From assembly GCF_003072065.1 (NCBI RefSeq), contig NZ_QCYG01000002.1, forward strand, positions 124,001-188,000: a stretch of 64,000 nucleotides of DNA. The letters run 5' to 3'. The stretch is from Thalassorhabdomicrobium marinisediminis (lineage in GTDB: Bacteria; Pseudomonadota; Alphaproteobacteria; Rhodobacterales; Rhodobacteraceae). Both the position numbers and the translations under genes were made by a program. Under the pieces are notes generated by a model. The model saw nothing but the letters and a program-made list of their open reading frames with translations. It searched no databases and was not told where the DNA came from. This document shows positions 17,372 through 25,484 of the stretch, piece after piece (the stretch's first letter is position 1; each line of letters opens with the position of its first letter).

Positions 17372-17893
17372 ATGACGCAAATTCCCGCATGGGTGGACGG
17401 CACCTTGACCCCCGTCGATAAGCTTGAGGTCCACCAGCGGGGCCTGCGGCACAAGGCGGTGTCGATCTTTGTGATGGACGGAACGCGAGTGCTGATCCAG
17501 CAACGGGCTTTGAACAAGTACCACACGCCGGGCCTATGGGCGAACACCTGCTGCACCCATCCCCACTGGGGCGAGACGCCGCAGACCTGCGCGATCCGGC
17601 GGCTGTCTGACGAATTGGGGATCGCCGGGGTGCCGGTGACTTATCGCGATCAACTCGAATATCGCGCGGACGTAGGTGGCGGGCTGGTGGAACATGAGGT
17701 CGTCGACCTGTTCACGGCGCAGGTTGACGCGGAAACGCTGATGATGTCGCCAAACCCCGAGGAGGTTATGGCCACCCGTTGGGTTGATATACACGAACTG
17801 GCGGATGAGGTTGCGCGCACGTCTGATCTTTATACGCCATGGTTGCGCATCTATCTGGCGGACCACCTGGCGGCGGTGCTTGACGGCACCTGA
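17372..17893 (+). CDS. idi: Isopentenyl-diphosphate delta-isomerase, type I
   Basis: 173-residue Nudix-fold isomerase that interconverts isopentenyl and dimethylallyl diphosphate for isoprenoid synthesis. The TCCTHPHWGE motif (catalytic Cys61), the following RRLSDELGI Nudix-like helix and a C-terminal W-x-R-IY motif are diagnostic of the type I enzyme. ATG at 17372 gives the expected short N-terminus. It stands alone, divergent from the cytochrome c gene and convergent with the tRNA-Thr gene. No carotenoid or photosynthesis genes are next to it. Confidence 0.95.
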   Translation: MTQIPAWVDGTLTPVDKLEVHQRGLRHKAVSIFVMDGTRVLIQQRALNKYHTPGLWANTCCTHPHWGETPQTCAIRRLSDELGIAGVPVTYRDQLEYRADVGGGLVEHEVVDLFTAQVDAETLMMSPNPEEVMATRWVDIHELADEVARTSDLYTPWLRIYLADHLAAVLDGT

Positions 17894-17919
17894 CGGCGCT
17901 GCGAGCGGATGGCAGAAAA

Positions 17920-17995
17920 TGGTGCCGCTGGAGGGACTCGAACCCCCTACCCCATCATTACGAATGATGTGCTCTACCAGATGAGCTACAGCGGC
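17920..17995 (-). tRNA. tRNA-Thr (anticodon CGT)
   Basis: Read on the minus strand, the sequence folds into a full cloverleaf: acceptor GCCGCTG pairs with CAGCGGC, D arm GCTC/GAGC, anticodon stem CATCA/TGATG with loop TTCGTAA giving anticodon CGT (reads ACG, Thr), and T loop TTCGAGT. The terminal CCA is encoded (17920-17922). No integrase or att-like repeat is adjacent. Confidence 0.95.
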
Positions 17996-18037
17996 CTCGG
18001 CGCGGGGTTTAGCACCGGATTTCGGCTTGGGAAAGCT

Positions 18038-19552
18038 TTAATTGCGGCGCTCGACCACGGTTTCTGCTTCACCGTCCTCGACGACTTCCGCGTCGGTGAC
18101 GCCATCGGTCGCCGCAGGCGGTGCGGGTTCAACACCCGAGGAGGGTGAGGCAACCGGCGCAGGCGTGGGCGGTTCGATCTGTCCAACGATCAGGGGCAGC
18201 ATTTCGGTGCCCGTCGGCATTGCCGCATCACTCTCGGGCGGCTCGCGCCAGGACAGGGTATCGAAGCTGTGGCAGTTGCTGCAGACCGGCTCCCACGTCG
18301 CATGGATGTGCTGGCAATTGTCGCAGATCCATTGCGGGCCGCGCGGTGCGGTCAGGGCCTTTGCCAGCCAGCCGCGCACCACCGCATCCGCGGAGCCTTC
18401 GCCCCGTTCGATGGCGGCCATGATCGTCATGTTGCGCGCATTCGGGTGGTTGGCCACAAGGTCGCTGATCGTGCGGCGGGCTTCGGGGAAATCCTCGGCC
18501 GCGATGTGGAGTTCGGCCAGCAGCATTTTGGTTTCTGCGTCATCCGGGTGCAGGCGCGTGAGGGTCGAGAACCGCTTCAACCGCGCCTGTGGTGTTTCGT
18601 CCGGCTCGATCGCGGCGAAGGCGGCGGCAAGATCGGGATGGGGCTGAACCTCCCACGCTTTTTTCACGACCCGCGTCGCCGCGCGCTTGTTGCCCTTTTC
18701 AACGTAGGCCTGCGCCGCCATGAGCGCCGCGGGGACGAGATCCGGCGACATGCGGTTGGCTTCGATGGCGGCTTCATGGGCTTGCAGGGTGTGCCCCGTC
18801 TCGAAAATGTCCTTGGCCTCGCACAGGGCAAGGATCGCATCGCGGCGGCGGTGGACGTTGCGGGGCAGTTGCCCGGTCTTGAGCTTGGTCGTCAGGGTCT
18901 CACGCGCGCCCTTCCAGTCCGCTTGCTCGGCTTGCAGTCGCAGCAGCGTGTCCTGCGTCTCAACGTGCTTGGGCTTGATCGCGAAAGCCTTCTTGGCAAG
19001 GATCATCGCAGTCTCGGTGTCGCCCTGTTCCAGCTTCTGCTTCATCAGCCCGCGCACGCCGACGAAGCGCGTCTTCTCGTCCTCAAGCAGCTTGCGATAG
19101 GTCTGCTCGGCGGTCTCACGGTCCCCGGCCAGTTCCGCCGCCTGCGCGGTCAGAAGGTTGGTCAACTCGGGCCGGTGCAGGTACTTCTCGGCGCGGTTCG
19201 CCTTGGCCATGGCCAGCCGCCCTTCGCCCGAGGCAAGCGCCATCATCCCCTCTGACAGCGCCTCATATCCTTTGCGCTCGCGGTTGCGCGACAGATAGCG
19301 CGAGATGGCGGTTTCATCGCCGTTCAGAAAGCGGAAGGTCGCGATCAGAAGCCCGATCAGTTTGAAGGCCAACCAGACGAGCGCCACCAGAACGATCAGG
19401 CCGATCACCATCTCGATGACCGAGAAGGACGCGGCGACGCCGCCGATGTCGATCGTCGCACTGCCCTGCATGTCCAAGAGCAGCGTCGCGCTGTATGTGG
19501 CGAGCATCACGAAGGCGACGAACGCCAAAATCTTAATCAGGGACCATAGCAT
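18038..19552 (-). CDS. hemY: HemY-like TPR membrane protein with C-terminal zinc ribbon
   Basis: 504 residues. Two hydrophobic helices at the N-terminus (about residues 5-25 and 45-65) match the HemY N-terminal domain, followed by TPR-like helical repeats through residue ~370. Near residue 410 a CDNC-x10-CSNC pair forms a rubredoxin-like zinc ribbon, as in LapB/YciM. Beyond it lies a disordered Pro/Glu-rich tail. HemY proteins sit beside haem-synthesis genes, but their role is thought to be scaffold-like rather than enzymatic. It follows the Mic60 homologue on the same strand by 19 bases, and hemD lies upstream of that: one locus. Confidence 0.85.
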   Translation of the reverse strand: MLWSLIKILAFVAFVMLATYSATLLLDMQGSATIDIGGVAASFSVIEMVIGLIVLVALVWLAFKLIGLLIATFRFLNGDETAISRYLSRNRERKGYEALSEGMMALASGEGRLAMAKANRAEKYLHRPELTNLLTAQAAELAGDRETAEQTYRKLLEDEKTRFVGVRGLMKQKLEQGDTETAMILAKKAFAIKPKHVETQDTLLRLQAEQADWKGARETLTTKLKTGQLPRNVHRRRDAILALCEAKDIFETGHTLQAHEAAIEANRMSPDLVPAALMAAQAYVEKGNKRAATRVVKKAWEVQPHPDLAAAFAAIEPDETPQARLKRFSTLTRLHPDDAETKMLLAELHIAAEDFPEARRTISDLVANHPNARNMTIMAAIERGEGSADAVVRGWLAKALTAPRGPQWICDNCQHIHATWEPVCSNCHSFDTLSWREPPESDAAMPTGTEMLPLIVGQIEPPTPAPVASPSSGVEPAPPAATDGVTDAEVVEDGEAETVVERRN

Positions 19553-19571
19553 CAGGGGACAGCCTTCGGGT

Positions 19572-21038
19572 TCAGTTGTAGGTTTCAGACAGGGCGGCGA
19601 TGGCGTCGAGAACGTCGGCCCGTTCGGTGGCGCGGGCGGTCCAGTCGGTCATTTCGGCGCGTGCAACCTCGGGCAGGGCCTCAAGCTCGGCCAGTGCATC
19701 GTCGATCCGGCCTTCTTTTACAGCCGCTTCGGCGCGAGACAGCACTGCATCAGGACCGGTGCCGTCGCGGGGCGCGGTCGAGCGGACGTCGAACTGGCTG
19801 CGCAGGAAGCCACCAAGACCGGCGGCGTCGTCCGATTGCCCCTCGGCGCGGGCAGTGGCCAGCGCATCACGGGCGGCTTGCGGGAAGGCGGCAATCAATT
19901 CAGCCTGAGTGGCCACACCGCTTGGGGCCGCATCGGAAAGCACCGGCGCAACATCTGCCTCTTTCAGATCGTTCAAGGCATCCTCGAAGGGCGCGCCGGT
20001 CTCGACCGCGGCGGCGATCCGGTTCAGCGCCGCGCGTGCGGCTGCAGCCTCGGCCGCGGCGACCGCTTCCTGCTCCAGCGCTTCCGCCTCGGCGCGGGCG
20101 GCGGCAAGATCCGCTTCGGCCTGCGCGGCGGCGGTCAGAACGGTCTCCTGCTGGGCCTCCATCTCGGCGCGCAGATCTTCCAGCTCACGCTGATAGGCCT
20201 CGAGCGCTGCGTCGGACAGGGTGCCGTCGGCGTTGGGCTGTTTTTCCAAAGCGGTCAGACGGTCTTCAAAGGTCGTAGTCTGCTGCGACAGTTGCTCTTG
20301 CACCTCGGTTACCTGCGCGGCGGTCTGGTCGGCCAGTTCGGTCAACCGACCCTCAAGATCGGAAAGGTCCGGCGGAGGCAGATTGCCGATGCGATCGTCG
20401 AGCGCGGCAATCCGGTCGCTTTGGGCGGCAACTTCCTGCCGCAGGGCGTCTGCGTCGGTATTGCCAGTCAGGGGATAGTAACTGCCCACGGCATATCCGA
20501 TCCCGCCGGCGATCACGCCGCCCAACAACATCGGAAAGAAGCCGGACGATTTTCGCGGCTGTGCAGGCGGTCTCACGGGCGCGGGAACGGCGGCGTCGGT
20601 TGAACGGGGGCGATCCGATGGTTGAGGGCGGTCGGATTCGGGCGTGTCAGTTTCGGCGCCAAGGTCTTCATCCTGCGCGTCATCCGTGCTGTCGGGACTG
20701 CTGCCAACGGGGGCGAAGGGCGATGTCGGAGCCGGTTCACTGTCCGAAACGGTCTCATCATCAAACTGTGAGGGCTCCGTTTCGTCCGCCGATTTCTCAT
20801 CTTCGGAAGGTGTTTCACCCGCTTCGGCCAGCGTATCACCCGCGCTGTTCTGCGAGCTGTCGCGTGTCACCGGATTACGGTCGTCCTTGCCGGATGGCGC
20901 ATCGGCCGGATCCTTCACCGGTTCTGGAGTATCGGCCCCGTCCACGTCGGGCGTCTGCGTCTCGGAAACCTCAACAGCGTCCGTAACGTCTGGATCGATC
21001 TTGGATTTCTTTGTCTTTGGTCTCGAAGACTTCGCCAC
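19572..21038 (-). CDS. Mic60/mitofilin homologue (COG4223 family)
   Basis: About 488 residues, anchored in the inner membrane. A long acidic disordered N-terminus (~165 residues of Asp/Glu/Pro/Ser) precedes one transmembrane helix (FFPMLLGGVIAGGIGYAVG), then a long coiled coil with continuous Ala/Glu/Gln heptads, and a C-terminal helical mitofilin-type domain that includes VDPLARAEMTDWTARAT-like helices. Alphaproteobacterial Mic60 is known to lie between hemD and hemY, exactly the order here, and to shape intracytoplasmic membranes in some species. Start: two in-frame GTG codons (21047 and 21038) are possible; the second is better placed after AGTAGG. Confidence 0.8.
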   Translation of the reverse strand: MAKSSRPKTKKSKIDPDVTDAVEVSETQTPDVDGADTPEPVKDPADAPSGKDDRNPVTRDSSQNSAGDTLAEAGETPSEDEKSADETEPSQFDDETVSDSEPAPTSPFAPVGSSPDSTDDAQDEDLGAETDTPESDRPQPSDRPRSTDAAVPAPVRPPAQPRKSSGFFPMLLGGVIAGGIGYAVGSYYPLTGNTDADALRQEVAAQSDRIAALDDRIGNLPPPDLSDLEGRLTELADQTAAQVTEVQEQLSQQTTTFEDRLTALEKQPNADGTLSDAALEAYQRELEDLRAEMEAQQETVLTAAAQAEADLAAARAEAEALEQEAVAAAEAAAARAALNRIAAAVETGAPFEDALNDLKEADVAPVLSDAAPSGVATQAELIAAFPQAARDALATARAEGQSDDAAGLGGFLRSQFDVRSTAPRDGTGPDAVLSRAEAAVKEGRIDDALAELEALPEVARAEMTDWTARATERADVLDAIAALSETYN

Positions 21039-21109
21039 GCGCCTCACCTACTCAAATTTTTTTCGGAGCCCTGTTAATGCCTGCATCCTATCGTGGCGCC
21101 TGTGGACCC

Positions 21110-21799
21110 TCAAGCAATCAAACGAGCGACGGCGCGGATGGTTCCCTCTTGCGTCATGCTGTCGGACACGGCGATCCCTGCCGGCGACAGCTGCGCGGCA
21201 GCGTCCGCCACTGTTTCACTGATCGCGACCGCGTGGCACCGCTGGAACGAGCAGGGCCATTCGGCGAGGATCGAGACTGTTTCAGCAGAGAACAGCGGCA
21301 GGATGAGGGCCTCTTCGTCTTGCAGGGCGACAAGCGCCGCGGCGTCTGGTGCACATGGTTCTTTGCGGTAGGCTATGACCTCGAATGCGGGCAATCCGGC
21401 CTCCGTCAGGATTCTTGCTGCTTCGGCGGCCGCAGTCTCACCCCGCACGTGCAACAGACGTCCGTTCGGAGCCTGATCCAGAATCAGCGGAATCAGGTCG
21501 ACGGCGCTGCCCGATGCGCTGATGGCGCGATACCCCCGCGCCTCGGCGGCCTGCGCAGTGGCATCGCCGACGCAGAAGGCTTGCCGCCCCGCCCCCTCAG
21601 GCGCCATGGCGACGCCCGCGCGTGAGGTGAAAATGGCAACGTCGAACGGCGGGATCGGCGCACCGGTTGACGCGCATTCGAACGCGGGCGCGATGAGGCC
21701 ACGGAACGCACCGGCTTCGCCCTGCAAAGCGATCAGAAACGCTTCGGAGAAGGCGCGCGGCCGGGTGGCCAGGACGATAGGGTTTTCAAAACGGGACAC
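21110..21799 (-). CDS. hemD: Uroporphyrinogen-III synthase
   Basis: 229-residue cytoplasmic enzyme that closes and inverts ring D of hydroxymethylbilane to give uroporphyrinogen III in haem synthesis. HemD is poorly conserved, but the LATRP N-terminus, the VAIFTSRAGV segment, the FCVGDATAQAAEARGY block and the AISETVADAA segment match the family. A GTG at 21799 gives normal length; the much longer frame that runs back across tsaD is antisense and not real. It is divergent from tsaD (72 bases apart) and followed by the Mic60 homologue, the usual alphaproteobacterial arrangement. Confidence 0.85.
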   Translation of the reverse strand: MSRFENPIVLATRPRAFSEAFLIALQGEAGAFRGLIAPAFECASTGAPIPPFDVAIFTSRAGVAMAPEGAGRQAFCVGDATAQAAEARGYRAISASGSAVDLIPLILDQAPNGRLLHVRGETAAAEAARILTEAGLPAFEVIAYRKEPCAPDAAALVALQDEEALILPLFSAETVSILAEWPCSFQRCHAVAISETVADAAAQLSPAGIAVSDSMTQEGTIRAVARLIA

Positions 21800-21871
21800 G
21801 GCGACCTGACCATTGAAGGAACTGCCCGCAAATGTTACCTGCGGGAACCTTAGACGCAAGCAGGTCCCGCC

Positions 21872-22966
21872 ATGTCCGCCCCCCTCACCATTCTTGGTAT
21901 CGAAAGCAGTTGCGACGACACGGCCGCCGCAGTCGTGCGCGGCGTGGCAGGGTCCGCCGAGGTGCTGACGAACATCGTTTACGACCAGACCACGGCCCAT
22001 GCGGCGTTCGGTGGCGTCGTGCCGGAAATTGCCGCACGTGCCCACGCGGAAAAAGTCGATGTTGCAGTGCAACAGGCTCTGATTTCGTCCGATGTGGCTT
22101 TGCGGGACATCGATGCGATCGCCGTTACAGCGGGGCCGGGGCTGATCGGTGGCGTGCTGTCGGGTGTGATGTGTGCGAAGGGGCTGTCGGCTGCGACGGG
22201 CCTGCCCCTGATCGGGGTAAACCACCTTGCGGGGCACGCCCTTACCCCGCAGCTGACCGATGGCATCGCCTTTCCCTATCTCATGCTTCTTGTCTCCGGC
22301 GGGCATTGCCAGTTTCTGCTGGTCCACGACGCCGAGACCTATACCCGGCTTGGGGGCACCATCGACGACGCCCCGGGCGAGGCGTTCGACAAGACTGCGC
22401 GCATTCTCGGACTGCCGCAGCCCGGCGGCCCAGCGGTCGAGGCTGCCGCAGCGCAGGGTGATCCCACGGCCTTCCCCTTGCCGCGGCCGCTAATGAACCG
22501 CGACGATTGCAACATGTCTTTCTCCGGCCTGAAAACCGCGGTGCTGCGCGCACGGGATGCGGTGATGGCCGAGCATGGCGGTCTGCCGGAAGCGATCCGC
22601 TCCGATCTTTGCGCCAGCTTCCAAGGCGCGATTTGCGATGTGCTGACAGCGAAATCCCGGCGTGCGCTCAAGGCGGCGCGGGCGCTTGCCCCGGATCTTT
22701 CGACCTTCGCAGTGGCGGGCGGCGTTGCCGCGAACACGCAGATCCGGACGGCGCTTTCAGGTCTTTGCGCCGAGTTAGAGACGGATTTCCTCGCGCCGCC
22801 ACTGAAATTGTGCACCGACAACGCTGCGATGATTGCCTATGCCGGCCTGCTCCGCTTTACTGCGGGCATGACCGACGATCTGACCCTGTCTGCCCGCCCG
22901 CGATGGCCGCTGGATCAATCCAGCCCCGCCATGCTTGGCAGCGGCAAGAAAGGGGCGAAAGCATGA
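21872..22966 (+). CDS. tsaD: tRNA N6-threonylcarbamoyladenosine transferase TsaD
   Basis: 364-residue catalytic subunit that transfers the threonylcarbamoyl group to A37 of ANN-decoding tRNAs. [14 protein letters not shown] starts the ASKHA fold, HLAGH (residues near 110) is the metal-binding His pair, and SGGHCQFL and the [11 protein letters not shown]-like [11 protein letters not shown] motif follow. It works with TsaB, TsaC and TsaE; tsaE is 10 kb downstream in this window. It overlaps gpsA by four bases (ATGA). ATG at 21872 gives the normal N-terminus. Confidence 0.96.
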   Translation: MSAPLTILGIESSCDDTAAAVVRGVAGSAEVLTNIVYDQTTAHAAFGGVVPEIAARAHAEKVDVAVQQALISSDVALRDIDAIAVTAGPGLIGGVLSGVMCAKGLSAATGLPLIGVNHLAGHALTPQLTDGIAFPYLMLLVSGGHCQFLLVHDAETYTRLGGTIDDAPGEAFDKTARILGLPQPGGPAVEAAAAQGDPTAFPLPRPLMNRDDCNMSFSGLKTAVLRARDAVMAEHGGLPEAIRSDLCASFQGAICDVLTAKSRRALKAARALAPDLSTFAVAGGVAANTQIRTALSGLCAELETDFLAPPLKLCTDNAAMIAYAGLLRFTAGMTDDLTLSARPRWPLDQSSPAMLGSGKKGAKA

Positions 22967-23925
22967 AGGTCGCGGTTGCCGGCGCCGGGGCCTTCGGAAC
23001 CGCCCTTGCAATCAGCCTTGCGGCGAAGGGGCCGGTGACGCTTTGGGCGCGGGATGCGGACGCGGCCAACGACATGCAAACGCGGCGAGAGAATACGCGC
23101 CGGCTTGCGGGGCACCGCTTCCCCGATACGATCACCGCCACGGGGGATCTGTCGCAACTGTTCGAGGCCGATACCCTTCTGCTCTCTATTCCGGCACAAA
23201 AGCTGGGACCATGGCTGGAGCACCACGCAACGAAGCTGCGCGGCAAGCACCTTGTGGCCTGTTGCAAGGGCATCGACCAGACCACCTTGCGCGGTCCCGT
23301 TGCGCTGATCGAGAGCGCCGTGCCCGACGCGGTGCCAGCCATGCTGACGGGGCCGAGTTTCGCAGCCGACATTGCCCAGAACCTGCCCACGGCGCTGACC
23401 CTTGCCTGCGCGTCGCCCGATGCCGGTGCCGTGTTGCAAGAGGCGCTGTCGACGCCGACATTGCGGCTCTATCTCAGCGGTGATGTCATCGGTGCGGAGC
23501 TGGGCGGCGCGTTGAAGAACGTCATTGCCATCGCCTGCGGGGTCAGCATTGGCGCGGGCTTCGGCGAAAGCGCCCGCGCGGCGGTCATGACCCGTGGCTT
23601 TGCCGAAATGCGACGGATCGGGGCCACGCTCGGCGCGGAGCCCGAGACGCTCACCGGCTTGTCGGGCTTCGGTGATCTGGCGCTGACTTGCACCTCGGAC
23701 GGGTCGCGGAATTACCGCTTCGGGCTCTCCATCGGCGCAGGAGAGGCTTTCGACCCGAACACCACCGTCGAAGGGGCAGCGACCGCTGTTTCCTTGACGA
23801 AACTTGCGGAAAAGCACGATCTTGACCTGCCGATTTGTCGCGTCGTATCGGATCTTTCGGCGGGGCGCATGGATGCAGAAGCTGCGATGACCGCCCTGCT
23901 GTCCCGCCCCTTGCGAAAGGAATAG
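22963..23925 (+). CDS. gpsA: Glycerol-3-phosphate dehydrogenase (NAD(P)+)
   Basis: 320-residue cytosolic enzyme that reduces dihydroxyacetone phosphate to sn-glycerol-3-phosphate for phospholipid synthesis. [14 protein letters not shown] is the dinucleotide-binding loop at the N-terminus, [10 protein letters not shown] and CKGID follow, the catalytic-lysine segment is [13 protein letters not shown], and [20 protein letters not shown] is the substrate-binding block. It overlaps tsaD by four bases and is followed two bases later by the EVE-domain gene, so three genes are coupled. Confidence 0.96.
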   Translation: MKVAVAGAGAFGTALAISLAAKGPVTLWARDADAANDMQTRRENTRRLAGHRFPDTITATGDLSQLFEADTLLLSIPAQKLGPWLEHHATKLRGKHLVACCKGIDQTTLRGPVALIESAVPDAVPAMLTGPSFAADIAQNLPTALTLACASPDAGAVLQEALSTPTLRLYLSGDVIGAELGGALKNVIAIACGVSIGAGFGESARAAVMTRGFAEMRRIGATLGAEPETLTGLSGFGDLALTCTSDGSRNYRFGLSIGAGEAFDPNTTVEGAATAVSLTKLAEKHDLDLPICRVVSDLSAGRMDAEAAMTALLSRPLRKE

Positions 23926-23927
23926 AC

Positions 23928-24356
23928 ATGGCACCCGCGCGATATTGGCTGTTCAAATCCGAACCCTCAACCTGGAGCTGGGACGACCAAGTTGCCAAGG
24001 GCGACGCCGGAGAGGAATGGGACGGCGTGCGCAACTATCAGGCCCGCAATTTCATGCGTGAGATGCAGGTGGGCGACCGGGGGTTCTTTTATCACTCGCA
24101 GAAAGAGAAAGCCGTAGTCGGCATCGTCGAAGTCTGCGCCGCGGCCCACCCGGATTCCACCACCGACGACGATCGGTGGGACTGTGTCGACGTGAAAGCC
24201 GTCCGACCGTTCACGACGCCGGTCACTCTGGACCAGATCAAGGCGGACGGGCGGTTGGACGAGATGGTTCTGGTGAAGAACTCACGCCTGTCGGTGCAAC
24301 CGGTCTCGGACGAGGAATGGCGCATCGTCTGCGCGCTTGGCGACACAAAACCCTAG
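23928..24356 (+). CDS. EVE domain-containing protein
   Basis: 142-residue protein consisting of a single EVE domain, a PUA-like fold that binds modified nucleic-acid bases. It has the family's YWLFKSEP start, WDGVRNYQARNFMREM and GDRGFFYHS motifs. Bacterial EVE proteins of this short type commonly sit beside core genes and their physiological ligand is unknown. The start at 23928 is 2 bases after the gpsA stop codon, with GAAAGGAA as ribosome-binding site inside the end of gpsA. Probably the third gene of the tsaD-gpsA operon. Confidence 0.88.
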   Translation: MAPARYWLFKSEPSTWSWDDQVAKGDAGEEWDGVRNYQARNFMREMQVGDRGFFYHSQKEKAVVGIVEVCAAAHPDSTTDDDRWDCVDVKAVRPFTTPVTLDQIKADGRLDEMVLVKNSRLSVQPVSDEEWRIVCALGDTKP

Positions 24357-24413
24357 GTGTTTGCGCCCGTAGCGCGCATTCTGGTTCCGTCACAGCAAAT
24401 AAGGGGACAGCAC

Positions 24414-24806
24414 ATGGGGTTTATAGCAGTGGTCGTTGCGGCAATCACCGGGTTCGCCTTCGGGGCGGTCTGGTATATGGCGCTGGCCAAGCCGTGGATG
24501 GCGGCGGCGAACATAAAGACAGACGCGAACGGACGGCCCGAGGGGGACACCGCGCTGCCCTACATCATGGCCGCCGTGGCGATGCTGATCGTGGCGGGCA
24601 TGATGCGGCATTCCTTTGCCCTGTCGGGCATCGATACCGTGGGCAAGGGTCTGATTTCGGGACTGGGGATCGGTCTATTCTTCATCTCGCCGTGGATCAT
24701 GATCAACAACGGCTACACCGGACGGCCCTTTAAACTCACGCTGATTGACGGGGGCTATGCGACCTTCGGATGTGCGGTGATCGGGGCGGTGTTGACGCTG
24801 TTCTAG
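24414..24806 (+). CDS. DUF1761 family membrane protein
   Basis: 130-residue inner-membrane protein with four hydrophobic helices. The N-terminal A-A-x-x-G-F-A-F-G-A-V-W-Y segment and the later NNGYTGRPFKLTLIDGGY segment match DUF1761, a family of small membrane proteins without known function. ATG at 24414 lies behind AAGGGGACAG. A 57-base gap follows the EVE gene, so it may share that transcript or have its own promoter. Confidence 0.8.
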   Translation: MGFIAVVVAAITGFAFGAVWYMALAKPWMAAANIKTDANGRPEGDTALPYIMAAVAMLIVAGMMRHSFALSGIDTVGKGLISGLGIGLFFISPWIMINNGYTGRPFKLTLIDGGYATFGCAVIGAVLTLF

Positions 24807-24822
24807 AGACGACGCAGGGCAG

Positions 24823-24860
24823 AAAAAAATAAAAGGGTCCAGGCACCCCGCCCGGACCCT
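24823..24860 (-). terminator. Intrinsic terminator of the candidate small RNA
   Basis: Seven-base stem AGGGTCC/GGACCCT enclosing a GC-rich loop that can add further pairs, followed on the minus strand by TTTTATTTTTTT. It is the best U-tract terminator in this part of the window, and it lies well past the DUF2853 stop codon (25050). Confidence 0.8.
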
Positions 24861-24960
24861 CTCTCACCCACGTGCACTCCGCAAAGCCACCACACGTGTA
24901 TCTGAAACTGGAACCGGGCCATCCTGGCCGCCTGTGTGTCTTAAACCGGCGCGGGCCACG
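24823..24960 (-). ncRNA. Candidate small RNA with intrinsic terminator
   Basis: The 243-base gap between two convergent genes (24807-25049) holds more structure than needed. On the minus strand it contains, in order, a GAATTG/CAATTC inverted repeat (24970-24987), a TTGACG box near 24991, a stem with CACGTG at both ends (about 24868-24897), and a strong terminator hairpin AGGGTCC/GGACCCT (24834-24860) followed by TTTTATTTTTTT. There is no open frame worth calling. The arrangement fits an independent ~130-nt RNA, but an extended 3' UTR of the DUF2853 gene is possible. I do not recognise the family. Confidence 0.4.
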
Positions 24961-24999
24961 AAAGCAAAGGAATTGCCCGGACAATTCGCGTCAAATGCG

Positions 25000-25026
25000 A
25001 GACGCCCGCGGGGTGCGCGGGCGTCT
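25000..25026 (-). terminator. Hairpin just after the DUF2853 gene
   Basis: Perfect 11-bp stem AGACGCCCGCG/CGCGGGCGTCT with a five-base loop, 24 bases after the stop codon of the minus-strand gene. No T-run follows on either strand, so it may stabilise the mRNA 3' end or act as a Rho-aided terminator rather than a simple intrinsic one. Confidence 0.5.
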
Positions 25027-25049
25027 GGTCGGGCAAATTATAAGGCAAA

Positions 25050-25391
25050 TCAGCCGTAAACGGACTCTTTGCCGAAATGCTTGGTCAGCATGTAATAGAC
25101 GACCGCGCGATACTTGTCGCGCTCTGAGCGGCCATAAGTCTCAACCACGGAGTCGATCGCTTCCATCAGCTCAGGACCATCAGACAAGCCAAGTTTCTTG
25201 ATCAGAAAATTGTTCTTTACCGTCTCGAGCTCACCGGGCTGCGAACTTGCCACCGTCGCGGAATCCGCGTTGTAGATTGACGGACCGCAGCCGATCGTCA
25301 CCTTGCGCAGAAGGTCCATGTCGGGCTCCATCCCGCATTTCTGGCGCAGGTCGTCCGCGTATTTCCCGATCAGTTCGTCACGCTTGCTCAT
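25050..25391 (-). CDS. DUF2853 family protein
   Basis: 113-residue soluble, mostly helical protein. The start MSKRDELIGKYADDLRQKCG and the middle IGCGPSIYN segment with LVxxSQPGELETVKxNFL-like text match DUF2853, a small alphaproteobacterial family of unknown function. It ends with a KHFGKESVYG tail. ATG at 25391 has GGGAGACGATA as ribosome-binding region. It stands alone between ahcY (on the same strand, 93 bases upstream) and the candidate small RNA. Confidence 0.8.
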   Translation of the reverse strand: MSKRDELIGKYADDLRQKCGMEPDMDLLRKVTIGCGPSIYNADSATVASSQPGELETVKNNFLIKKLGLSDGPELMEAIDSVVETYGRSERDKYRAVVYYMLTKHFGKESVYG

Positions 25392-25484
25392 TATCGTCTC
25401 CCGTATTCGAATGGGCCGTTTTCACGGCGCTGACGCAAGGTTAGCGACTGATCCCACGCAGGCAAGGAAAAAGGCCCGCTTGCG

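Noticed and set aside
17896-18037. Integration site at tRNA-Thr
   Set aside because: No integrase and no repeat of the tRNA 3' end nearby; flanking genes are core genes.
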